Of a stretch of 64,000 bases of DNA, positions 53,976 to 64,000 are shown piece by piece. The position numbers were made by a program, and so were the translations under genes. Source of the stretch: Lineus longissimus (lineage: Eukaryota; Nemertea; Pilidiophora; Heteronemertea; Lineidae); NCBI RefSeq assembly GCF_910592395.1, contig NC_088315.1, forward strand, positions 20,471,219 to 20,535,218, in the 5' to 3' direction. A model generated the notes under the pieces. It saw only the letters and a program-made list of their open reading frames with translations. It had not been told where the DNA came from and did not search any database. How positions within the stretch are numbered: position 1 is the stretch's first letter; each line of letters begins with the position of its first letter.

Positions 53976-55315
53976 CTACCTGTGATTATGATTGCTGCAA
54001 TATGCGACAAAAACATATCTTGTCTGCAGGTTAAACTTGTAATCGCTGCCTTTGATATTGATTGCAAGGGGTGGTGCAATCGCCGGTTCATGTCGCTGGC
54101 ACCTGTGACAACCACCTCCAAGTGTTGCATCTGATCAGGATCGCAGGACACAGTGACTTAAAATCATTTGCGGAGCGCTTAAGTTCCGATCACCTGAGTA
54201 GGGGGTGGCAGAGGGTTAACATTGAGCACCACATATAATTGCATTGACCGCTGATTGGTGTATAAGAACTCAACACTTCCACCTAGATTGTACTTTGATA
54301 ACATTAATTCAGCTTTGGAATGTTTTTTCTGTTTCAGCCATGGGGAAGGTTTGAGGAACATACCAGTGCAATGAAGGAATGAGTGATGGGATATTTATTG
54401 ATATAGACACTGTAATAGGAATCATCATGTCGACTGATAGACCTTGGATTACACGTTGTTGGTGACATCTTTCTCAAAGGTTTCCTTCGTTATTTGCTAC
54501 GTTAACTAAACCGGATGTGACGGATGTGTACCGTAAAGACAAGCAAGTGCGACTTCACCAAGTGGGTCTCGTAAAAAGGTGGACATATCTGCAAGAGCCT
54601 TGACGCCTGTGTTCCAGTATTTCTAAATCGGACCATTGCGGATCTAGGATCCATCCAAAATGTGACTGTCAATGTTGTGATATCATTTCATCTGCAAGTA
54701 ATGTAATGTCTTTGTTGGAAATGGTCAACGGAACTATTCAAATTGGACATGTGTATATATTGGACATTTCATCTTACAGCTTCATTAGCAATTTGTAAAC
54801 AAGTTCATATCTTTTAGAGCTCACATTTTCGTCATTATTGCAACTCTACTCCTTTGAGGTAAAGAAGCCTACTGTTAAGTCACCCCTCAGCGGGCATAAG
54901 CCAGTTGATGCTGTTTGTATAGTCCAAGGTGAATTGTGTATATTTTACCTTTCCTGAGTCGATATAGATTGGTACCTACCATCCCACAGCACATAGGGCA
55001 AATGAGAAGAACGGTCATGTCGGCCATTCTATGTTCCCAGACGATCAAAGTCACATACTGCATATCACAGCAGCAAGTGCTGAATGGCTAAGATTTGTTT
55101 TGATTAGGTAATGTCCGCACCGCACCAGGCACATATGTGTTAAGTCATCGGGCGTAACCGATCAGGTTTACCAACAGACGTAACCGATCGTCTGATTACG
55201 TTGTGCTGCCATCTGTGTGACGATTGGGTACCAATCTAGAATCATTGTAGAAATACATTGAATTATGTAAAACTGTATTTCAAAGATATTTAGCTGTTTT
55301 AGGTTGCTATTGCTG
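53976..55315. other. Non-coding stretch between two minisatellites
   Basis: No supported exon on either strand. It could be YIPF3 3' UTR if the AATAAA at 55650-55655 is used, or intergenic. Confidence 0.35.
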
Positions 55316-55320
55316 ACACC

Positions 55321-55607
55321 CTTGTGTACCCAATGTGTGTACCCAATGTGTGTACCCAATGTGTGTACCCAATGTGTGTACCCATTGTGTGTACCCATTG
55401 TGTGTACCCATTGTGTGTACCCATTGTGTGTACCCAATGTGTGTGCCCAATGTGTGTACCCATTGTGTGTACCCAATGTGTGTACCCAATGTGTGTACCC
55501 ATTGTGTGTACCCAATGTGTGTACCCAATGTGTGTACCCAATGTGTGTACCCATTGTGTGTACCCAATGTGTGTACCAAATGTGTGTACCAAATGTGTGT
55601 ACCCGTG
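55321..55607. repeat. 13-bp tandem repeat (GTGTGTACCCAAT), about 22 copies
   Basis: Near-perfect array. Each unit ends CCAAT or CCATT, so copies fall into two classes in runs (four A-type, four T-type, then mixed); one unit has GTGTGTGCCCAAT and the last units have ACCAAAT. Because 13 is not divisible by three, long repetitive frames open on both strands; none is a gene. Confidence 0.97.
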
Positions 55608-55903
55608 CACATGCTGTTATTGTTAACACAAAAAGCTCATAATATTTAAAATAAACATTATCAGGTATTTAAATGGTCTCTTTTTTCATCTTTGTAGATT
55701 TTCTATCTGTCATTGCATCATGTGATGTTGAGTCAAATGCATTGCACTGCTCTTGCAGTGTTTATGTGTGCAAAACTCAGTTGGCAAAAAACGTTCTGAA
55801 TTCTCGGTAGATGGCATTGTGGTTGCTTGGAGACTAGTCTTTCACGATGTTACATAGAATCATCTAATGGAGAGATTAGCTGTTTAAACTCAGCTGCTTA
55901 ATC

Positions 55904-57630
55904 TCAGAAGACAGCGTTTTCTTGATGCATGAAGTCATGGACTGTTTCCATATGACCTTGACCTCTATGGGTGACGTCTGCCTTCTCAGTTTCTCCCATT
56001 TCTGCCTCATCCACTGTGTTCTTCTTTCTCCTGGAAGACGAATGACGGAGAGAAGAAAATATGTGATAAGCTTCCATTATATGTAAACAATTGAGTTTAC
56101 CTCTTTCAAAATAAGTGCTCTAGAACTCTAGAATGACGTCTGTGCATTCTGTGTCTTCCCGATGGAAGTTGTGCTCTGGGAGGCTTAAGCCCCCAAGAGG
56201 ATTTGAGGCCACGGGCCCCTACAGGAGTGGTCTTGTTGTACATTGTGTACATTTCAAGCACTGCAGGTCCTACCTTGGGATGGAAAAAACATGACGCAGC
56301 CGAAAATCACCACCTGGGTACGTGTAGATGGTTGTACTACTTACACACATCCACATTTCAGACATGAGATGAAGTCTCCCTTGATGTCATCGATCTTGTC
56401 CTGATGTTTGGCGAGGGCGGGGAACGTCTCCTTGTCGCACCAGTTATACAGGAAACATGTGACCATCAGGAAGCCAGTACAGATACCCAGTCCCACCCAG
56501 ATCCAGTTGGCATCGCCGGGAAATCTGAAACAGATAAACTTTTGTAAGGAGCTGTGTGAATCGTTGATTAACTGCCTGTCTTCCACATGATGTGATTTAA
56601 AAGTGGACTTCAAGGAAGTTACATTCACGCCCTGGATCAGCCAGTTGAATGTTTAAAGGAGAGATTCCGATACTGTATTTTGCTCTGTATCAGATTTGGT
56701 TCAAAAGTAAGCAATCAATCAATCACTTACTTGTTACTGAAGCCTGCAAAATGTCAGTAAAAATGAAGGATCATCAGTTGGTTTTGACGCTTGTTTCTAC
56801 TGTACCTACTTGTTGTTAGCATCACAGCATCCAAGTTCTCCCGCCTTCCTGCAGCAGTCGAGGGTCCCAGCTTTGACCATCTCCGGGTCCTGCTTACAGT
56901 CAAGATAGTTGTCCATCGCATCCCATGGTATGGTCTTGTCCTTGTGACACTCGGCCAAGTAATCTTTGAAAAGAAGCAAAGTGGGACATAAGTTAGATAT
57001 GGACTTGATGCTTTCAGTGGTAGGAGCATGTGCTCTATGATGAGAAACGTCTCAGTCCGGGTAATCCACAGCATACTATAAGAAGACAATACTTCAAAGA
57101 CACCACCAGAGGCAGTAACATTTTGGCTGTAACTTGAAAACCTGAAGCAATTCGAATTCCTTCAGAATGAATTGAATGCCACTTTCAAGAAAGGGAGACT
57201 GTTATGTGAAAAATATAGAACTGATTATCACCCTTAAAATTGGCATTCACGTTGTTTTAAAAGAGTTCCCATTGCTATAGGATTTCAAGTCCTAGCCTCA
57301 ATCGTAGTGCCTATGGTCAACCCTTAATGAAGGAAATGTGTGTAGGAAACTGGAACCCCAACATAGAAGATATCGTCGTTATAATGACTGAGCTGTTCAG
57401 AGATCTTGTTGTGTTTGATTATAACTAACTTCCATTTGTCCAGATCAGTCATATAAGCCAAGTCAGAAAAGAGGATTGAAACTTTTTGACATACCTTTTG
57501 GAATGTTGGCCAGTGGGTCGACTGGTGTTATTACAGCTGCTGTAGTTGACACATCCGCTCCAAGGACCTGGAGGTATGCACTGCACACCATCCCTCCAAT
57601 GATGCACATCAGAAATACACCTATCTTCAT
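55904..57630 (-). CDS. Cys-rich single-pass membrane protein, paralogue A (unrecognised family)
   Basis: Four coding exons on the minus strand, in phase 1, 2, 2: 57495-57630, 56810-56963, 56345-56524 and 55904-56030 (TGA), 198 residues. It begins with a signal peptide (MKIGVFLMCIIGGMVCSAYL). The ectodomain (about 22-102) has six conserved cysteines at 51, 68, 82, 83, 91 and 92, with CHKD, IPWDAMDNYLDCK and LDCC..CC motifs. KFPGDAN leads into one membrane helix, about 104-125 (WIWVGLGICTGFLMVTCFLY). The tail continues NWCDKETFP, then QDKIDDIK, CLKCGCV and RKKN, and is then acidic. The neighbour at 58314-60565 shares all these features and the intron phases. The family is unknown to me; topology suggests a receptor or accessory subunit. 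Confidence 0.85.
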
Positions 57631-58313
57631 AGTCGATTACTCCCTTCTCAAACAGTTTGGAGAATTCGTGCAAGAACCTGTCTCTGTCTCCGAGTCACAA
57701 CCTTGAGGACAAAGTCACAACCACCCTCAGCTTCACTTAAAAGACTCCCAAGCGCGTCTATGCTTGCTGGGTTTTAGAGAAATCCTTCACAAGAGCTGAC
57801 TGCACACTACTTGTCACTCATACTCATCACTTCCTATTGACATTTGATACCCGGAGAGTCAATCCAGTTGTTATTGTTTGGTTCCTAACGATGACCAGTA
57901 GGTGTCTCGTAAACAGGCTGGACCCCCACGGAAACTCGATGGGACGCTGGTGTGACATCAATAGGAAATGTATTGACAGAACAAACCAGGGGGAAGAACA
58001 ACAAGTTCAATATGCAATGATTTATTTTTTCATTGGTGAACCTTGATATGAACGTTTTACAAGAGAATTGATTTCAAATGAAAAAGTCAAAGGGAAAAGA
58101 AATGAATCTTACAAGAATGCTGACTGGTACAACTGATATGTTATTGCTAAATGTTCCTCCTATTGGCTTTTAAGGATTGCGACATCCAAATGAGATTCCA
58201 GATAAGTTGTAATAATTCAAAGAAAGTGCAATCTCTTCTCAATCTATTGTGAGTATCCCATCAATATTGTGAATGTGATTGAATCTATAAGTGTCCAGTT
58301 CTAAACTGTAGGC
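57631..58313. other. Spacer between the two tandem membrane-protein genes
   Basis: About 680 bp between the start codon of copy A and the stop of copy B. It should contain the copy A promoter and the copy B 3' UTR. TTTATT near 58021 gives AATAAA on the minus strand for copy B. No other exon. Confidence 0.45.
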
Positions 58314-60565
58314 CTAATAAACGGCATTAGAATAATAATACTCGTTGAAGTCGTCTTCAGGAATGCGTCCAGTCTCCTCTAACCCGTCTTCGTTCCTGCG
58401 TGGTTCTCCCGCCTTCACAAACGCATCCTCTTCCTTATTTTTCCTCCTGGAGGAGAGTAAATGGCAATAAGACAGAGATAAGGGGTTTGATTATGATCAT
58501 GGGTTTAACGTCTCTGCATGTATGATTCATCAATCAATCCTCAGAGTGGTTACTGAGATCAAGCAATGTTGTTTCATCACTGTGTCCTTGAGGATAACGC
58601 TTAACCCTGACTGGGATATTCAGCTAGTATAATTATCCTAACCAGGTGGTTTGACACTCCTTGTCACTTGATGCTACTGAAAACTGGAGACCATGTGTTG
58701 CTCGAGGGGCCCCGTGTTTCCAAGATCACACCTTCAGTCTTCCCTGGATAGGGCTGCACCCCCCTTCCTAAATACTTGGATCTGCCACAGATTGTTATAC
58801 TTACAAACACATGCACGTTAGGTAGAACATGACCTTTTCTCTGACCTCGTCGATGCGGTCCTGGTACGGGGTAAGACAGGGGAAGGAATCCTTGTTGAAC
58901 CAGTTGTAGAGCCACGTGCCGATGATGAGGATCCCACCAATGATACCCATCAACGACCAGATGATGTTGGCATCGCCAGGAAATCTGAAAGGAGGTCAGA
59001 TAATCCCCATTGTTTACTTGACTTAAACCCAGTTACTCCAAGTAGAGCATATGTTCCCAACAAGCTCCCACCTGCTCCTGTCCTGGGCCTCAACTTGGGT
59101 CCAATTCATCCCTATCATCCTAGCCTCATGTTCTGTTGATCGTCGCCATGTGGTCCTTGGCCTGGCTGGACACCGTCTACCTGCGGGTCCCCAGTGTTGA
59201 AGGTTATGGTACGATCCATGCCAAATTCAGGAACACAACCAATTGGGTAGGGGAATCGAAATTCCTAGTCACTTAACACAGGGATAGAGTCTGATTGTAG
59301 GTTTGATTATAACTTGATTCTTTACTGAATTGAGGACAAAGTCACAATTGGTCTTATGAAGACAACGTCACAACCTGGTCTTTCATGTCTTCCTCTGTTA
59401 CCCCAGTCTCTAATGCTGACTATTGTATGGAAACATTGAAATATGGGGAACAACCAAAAATGTTACACCAGGATAAGATGAATTGGATAAACATACTTGT
59501 CATCTGGGTTACAGCAGTTCCAAGACATGGTCGGCGTGTCTTTATCAACGATACAACAGTCGAGTTTGTTATCCTGACGCATCTTGAAGTCCTTCTTGCA
59601 GTCGAGGTAGTTGTCTGGGGCGTTCCATGGCAACTTCTGGTCTTTGTGGCAGTCTTTTTTGTAATCTGGTCAAGAAATCATAATAGCTGTGACATAGTCA
59701 CTGGTGAGAATCTTAACAGGGAAATGTCTGTGAGACCAAAAGTTGGTGAAATTGCTCATTTTGAAATATTGGTACACAAAATACTGCAATTGCAGAATAC
59801 CACATTTGCTGCCAAATCAAGAGGCAGAATAAAGAGGAAGAAATCCAAAGAGGTGTGGAACCTCTGCGGATTCCTTCTCCTTCCATTTTACAATCTTTTA
59901 ACCCCTCACTTGACCCTTGATTCAGTGGCCTGAGGGTTAATGTATCAGATCTATAATTTCACACACTTCAAGGTCACATTCGCCTAGAAAATCACAAGAA
60001 TGATACGTTTGGGTTTATTTCCCAATCTACAGGTGTCCAACTTTGCCATGGATTTATTCCCTCAGTAAAACTTTCCATTATTTCCCAACAAACTTGTATC
60101 TATTGATTGGCTAATGTCACAAAACGTTTCAAATATTCATGAAAAGCACTTTACTTGGTGAGCCAGCATAATACCAGTCAATACCCAGTTTACTGCATGG
60201 TTACAGGTAAAAACCAATAAAATGGAAGTTGACCAAATCAGGCCGGTGGGCCAGAGTCACCAACAGGAGTCTCTGCTTTTATTGTTAAACCAGAGTCAGT
60301 CATCTGCTCCTCTCCTCACACATGTGATGCATCACGAGACAACCGGTACCTCCAGTTCCATATCTACCCCTGTCTTCACTCTTACTATCTTCTGGAGCAG
60401 TCAACACAACAAAAGTGTCTTACCTTTCGGAGCGTCCTTCAACACGTCAATGGTTGGCGTGGGAGGGATCGGCGTCGCACCAACCTCCCCTGATCTCAGG
60501 CCAGTGTAGAGGAAATAAAACCCCAAACAGTACATCATAACGCGATATTCCGGGCGGAGAGGCAT
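58314..60565 (-). CDS. Cys-rich single-pass membrane protein, paralogue B (unrecognised family)
   Basis: Four coding exons on the minus strand, in phase 1, 2, 2 as in paralogue A: 60424-60565, 59497-59665, 58805-58984 and 58314-58446 (TAG), 207 residues. The third exon is exactly 180 bp in both copies. A hydrophobic N terminus (VMMYCLGFYFLYTGL) acts as signal peptide or anchor. The Pro/Thr stretch TPIPPTPT precedes the ectodomain, with CHKDQKLPWNAPDNYLDCKK, LDCC and NCC: the same six-cysteine set plus a longer loop. KFPGDAN leads into the helix at about 111-130 (IIWSLMGIIGGILIIGTWLY). The tail has NWFNKDSFP, QDRIDEVR, CMC and RKNKEE, and ends EDDFNEYYYSNAVY, with tyrosines that could be phosphorylation or sorting sites. 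Tandem duplicate of its neighbour; function unknown. Confidence 0.85.
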
Positions 60566-63315
60566 CTTGTAGAATACAGTTTTGTCATCCAACGCAGAAC
60601 TTAGGAGACCATATCGACCACGTAAATTTTCGTTCAACTTGGGACAGTCCAACCAACGAGGACAGTTTCACTGTCTTATACTTCCTCCAGCTGCTTTGAA
60701 TATACTTGAAAATCAAACCTCTCAACCTCGTAAATCATCTACGCAGTTAATATTTTGCAACTGAGCGAAACTTTCAGCAGAGAGGTACATAAAGTTAACT
60801 ATTGCAAACTTCACAAAAGTCAATACTTCTGTATGCAGGATAGGACGTCAGGGCAATATTGAAATGTTTCAAGTGTTTTAGCATTTGGTTACTATGGTGA
60901 TAATAGTGTTTGGCATAACAGGGGGTGGAATATCGAATTGATTTGTCGATTGTTTTAGACTTGTATGGGGCTGAATCCAACTGATTTCAGGCGCTCACAG
61001 TGCTTCACATGATTGTATATTACTGGTTCATACTCGACTCTCTGGGAATATTACGGTTTCGAGTTACAGCCGTACGGCAAACAGGACTAATATTTATATT
61101 CTGCCACCTCTGCCAGATAGCTACCCTTTTACTCCTTGGTGTAAAAAAGTAGGGTTAAGTGACTTGAGATGAAACAGCGGTGATCCTTCCAAGAGTTGAA
61201 CCCACAACTTGCTGATTGAGAGCCTGGTACTGAGCCTCCGAGATGAATCTAACAACTAAACCACTATATATGTATAAGGATTTATTTACATATCAGATAA
61301 TCTTTATGAGATTGTTCCCAGGAATGCAGACGTTCGAATCCTTGGAAGTGAGACATGCAAAACACTTACAAAAACAAGCCGAACTCGGCAACGCAAATGA
61401 CCACTCCTGGACCTCAATGTCAATTCTTAGAAATGAACAGCATATTCCTGTAAACTAACTTACGAAGGAATTCAAATAATGTGATTACATCTTGTTATAT
61501 ATGGCAAAGGTTGAGGATCATTGGGAAAAGGTATTGTATTATTTCCCAGGATAAGACCAAAGACTGAGACTGGTCCCGCGACGAGGCAGAGATGAGAGTA
61601 GTAAATAGACAAAGTCCCTGTTTGAAATATCTGTATAAGTTACCACCAATCACCATAACTCTTATTCTCAATGACTTTGAAAACCACAAAGGTTCCCGAG
61701 ATGAAAATTTCTTCTGAAATATCTAAGAAGACCTAGATCTAAGTATATATTCCATGCCTATATTCAGGTTTTTGGAATTTGGTCAGAAGGAGAATTTTTG
61801 TCATCATTGATTGAAAAGTGACACATACCAATTATAGACAACAACCCTCAAATTTTGCACCGACTCGGAAAGTAGAAAAGACAGATATTTCCAACAACAG
61901 TTAAATAATAAATAATCAGGCAATACCTTCTTAAGTTGAATACTAATTAAGTGTACAGCTATCTAACTACATACAACACTGTAAACAAAGCAATATTCAC
62001 AGTTTCTTGAAACTGAGACCCATCACAGCAAAACCAGGCACATGTTGCTTTAACGTTGGCTGGCTGAAACGGAATGATTGTTCATTTCACTGTTGTCTGC
62101 TTTTTGTGAAATCAGAGTACATCAATTTCTTCCATTATCTTCTGGTGTCATTTAGGCTCATCATCTGTGCGACATGCGCCTGATTTTGCTGTCACAGGTC
62201 ACATCTTGACAATCAAGGTTTTTACATCACCTAATTTCAAATATATTCTACATTTAGAATGAGCTGACATAAACCCTGATTTGTAACTAAAGCCAACAAC
62301 ACTGAGACAAGCAAATTCCAAAGTTGTCTCCCAAGTTCTCAAATTGAAAACCCAATTGGAATTTCCACAAATATGTTCTAAACTTGTAAGATGTATTGTA
62401 ATTCATATAACTCTAATTGGTAATTGGTTAAACATTTTCAAATAAATAACCGATGCATACAAAAACATAAGATCCTATGTGTGATGAAGTAGAGACACAT
62501 AGAATTTGTCATGACATTCAGTACACATACTATAGGACAGAATTGACCCCACCACAAGTGCTATCAAAAGTTTGTATTTTCATCATACCGCATCTAAGTC
62601 TCACCAAAGAAACTTGTGTCAAATGCCGAAATCATCCAAGTTTTACCTCTGCTACTTAAGATTCGAACACTATGCATTTGTTTAATACCTTTACCTCCCC
62701 AATAGCTTTTCAAAGTAGACTTAACAATTCTAAAACTAGACAGCAGACTGCCGTCCTTACATGAAGACTGCTCATCCTAACAACATGTGGAGTTAGGTAG
62801 CAAGACACAGGCAAAATCTACTTGTCTCACACCAAGACTAAGTGGTTTGACGGAGTTGATCAAAATGACAAAGCAGTGATATTCAAACATTTTGGACAAC
62901 AACAAGATGTGGGGTGTGAGTTAGTAGATTTCACCTGGTAATGACTAGTGACTTGACACAACCTTAAAATCTCACAAGCAAGCGATTTTTGTCGCTGCGA
63001 CTGGCAACGAACCATGACAATATGGCGATTGTGTTGGAACGCAGCTGCAGAGTCGTCATGGTTCCGTCGCAGCGACTAAAATCTTGTTTGTGTGGCGATT
63101 AGGACATTTGAAACACGCCCTCATTTACAGACAGCGCAACTAAAAAACACAAATAATATTGTCATTGTCATATGTCCTCAAATTGTTCCAAGGGAATCGT
63201 TCATTGATACGGAATGCATTCTTCCTCCCTTTGCGATGAATATGGCAGGATGATGATTGGTTGGTGAGAGTCACATGACACGATGATGTAAAGCTGTTGT
63301 TCAGTGTTGGCGATT
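60566..63315. other. Intergenic region between paralogue B and the ARL1-like gene
   Basis: AT-rich; no supported exon on either strand. Contains the presumed promoter of paralogue B, the 3' UTR of the ARL1-like gene and the inverted-repeat element near 62.97-63.1 kb. Confidence 0.45.
62975..63105. mobile_element. Short inverted-repeat (foldback) element
   Basis: Left arm AAGCGATTTTTGTCGCTGCG then AC..GGCAACGAACCATGACAA; right arm GTCGTCATGGTTCCGTCGCA, GCGACTAAAATCTTGTTTGT and GTGGCG, an imperfect reverse complement of about 40 bases with a short centre (ATGGCGATTGTGTTGGAACG). No open frame. MITE-like; superfamily not assigned. Confidence 0.65.
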
Positions 63316-63719
63316 CTACTTTGGGTGCTTTAGCGCTTCCGCTAACCTGAAATAGAGAGGAGAGCGTCAACAGTCTAGAATGGTAATGACGACAGCTATT
63401 GTCCTTCTGGCCAATCAAAATGCAAATCTTCTAATGGCTATTATTGGAGGCGACGTCTTTCAGGACAACTTATAAAGTCAATCAGAAAATATATCCACAA
63501 ACTTGTAAAAAGAGTGGTCAGCATAACCCATGTGACTTACCATTCCATAGCCTCCTTCAGACCTTCACCTTTGACTGCAGACGTCGGTACAATCGTCCAT
63601 TGTCTGTTTTTAATTGCGGTCAAACCTAGCGCATTGCTAACCTCGGCCTTCTTCATGGCACCCTCCAGGTCTTGTTTGTTGGCTAATACGACTAATATGG
63701 CCTTCTTTAATTCATCTTC
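63316..63719 (-). CDS. ARL1: ADP-ribosylation factor-like GTPase (ARL1-like), C-terminal exons
   Basis: Arf-family GTPase; ARL1 acts at the trans-Golgi, recruiting GRIP-domain golgins. Only the last two coding exons are in the window: 63541-63719 and 63316-63346 (TAG); the 5' part lies beyond 64000. The sequence [20 protein letters not shown] contains the guanine-specificity NKQD motif; [20 protein letters not shown] contains the second specificity motif (SA), and [10 protein letters not shown] is the typical C-terminal helix. The final exon adds LAEALKHPK. It fits ARL1 better than ARF or ARL5 from the LGL..IK/R.W pattern, but the switch regions are not visible, so the subfamily is less sure than the family. 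Confidence 0.85.
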
Positions 63720-64000
63720 CTGCAATCGACAAAGCAAGAATATAAAATATGATTCGATTGTTTGCAAAATGCTGATCAGGAAGGATCTTTATCACAACAA
63801 AATGTCATGTTATTTCATAAAACAAGCCACCAGCCCTGCAGGATAAGTTTGTAAGCAAGGGGCCAAGAATAATCAACATCAGCCAATGTGTTAAACCACA
63901 GCATAACCACCTTTCTGCACAAAATTAACGTGAAAATGAAGCCACACAAGAAGATTACACGAAGGATTTCCTCAAAATATATTCCTCAAGCATATTCAAC
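63720..64000 (-). other. Intron of the ARL1-like gene
   Basis: A TTGCAG acceptor at 63720-63725 (minus strand) bounds the exon. No further ARL exon is visible up to the window edge. Confidence 0.6.

Noticed and set aside
53348-54134. Five repeated 61-88-codon hydrophobic open frames that look like membrane proteins
   Set aside because: They repeat every 130 bp and are the minisatellite read through; no splice or start support.
55168-55649. Open frames of 100-153 codons on both strands (GYTHWVHT-like and CVPNVCTQ-like proteins)
   Set aside because: Produced by the 13-bp microsatellite; every frame and both strands are open.
61200-61350. Possible tRNA because of TTGAACCCACAACTTG and TTCGAATCC words
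   Set aside because: No cloverleaf with paired acceptor and anticodon stems can be drawn around them.

Overview
This window is nuclear DNA of an animal, probably an aquatic invertebrate bilaterian. The genes have many short exons with GT..AG introns and AATAAA signals, their products are closest to conserved metazoan families (BORA, MZT1, COMMD9, YIPF3, GCAT), and there is abundant non-coding repeat DNA. I cannot name the phylum safely. No bacterial operons, CRISPR arrays or viral genes were seen. Most open frames over 60 codons are chance or repeat-driven; the real genes had to be assembled from exons by splice-site phase and family similarity.

Layout. 1-1232: 3' end of a single-pass membrane protein gene (+), then a divergent repeat field (about 1.7-4.1 kb). 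5352-8983: GCAT, mitochondrial glycine C-acetyltransferase (-), nine coding exons. 11081-11614: GLRX2-type glutaredoxin (+), followed by two minisatellites in its likely 3' UTR. 13.7-14.7 kb: an inverted-repeat (foldback) element. 15512-16468: eight-repeat ankyrin protein (+), tail-to-tail with an intronless rhodopsin-family GPCR (-, 16868-17881). 18-27 kb: about 9 kb of gene-poor DNA rich in decayed repeats. 27030-28144: MZT1 (-), head-to-head with BORA (+, 28750-33658); a degenerate zinc-finger relic follows. 35861-36673: TMEM263-like protein (+), convergent with COMMD9 (-, 40655-43492). 43.9-45.4 kb: two satellite arrays. 46350-52571: YIPF3 (+), followed by a 43-bp higher-order minisatellite and a 13-bp array. 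55904-57630 and 58314-60565: two tandem paralogous genes (-) for an unrecognised secreted-start, cysteine-rich, single-pass membrane protein family. 63316-63719: last two exons of an ARL1-like GTPase gene (-) that runs off the window.

How the genes relate. MZT1 (gamma-tubulin complex recruitment) and BORA (Aurora A/Plk1 activation) are both mitotic factors and share a roughly 600-bp divergent intergenic region. To my knowledge this arrangement also exists in vertebrates, so it looks like an ancient bidirectional gene pair. COMMD9, YIPF3 and ARL1 all act in endosome/Golgi traffic, but nothing in the sequence shows that they are co-regulated. The least explained coding content is the tandem membrane-protein pair. 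The least explained non-coding content is the set of satellite arrays: higher-order units, an 18-bp perfect palindrome in each unit, and one repeat family present at both ends of the window.
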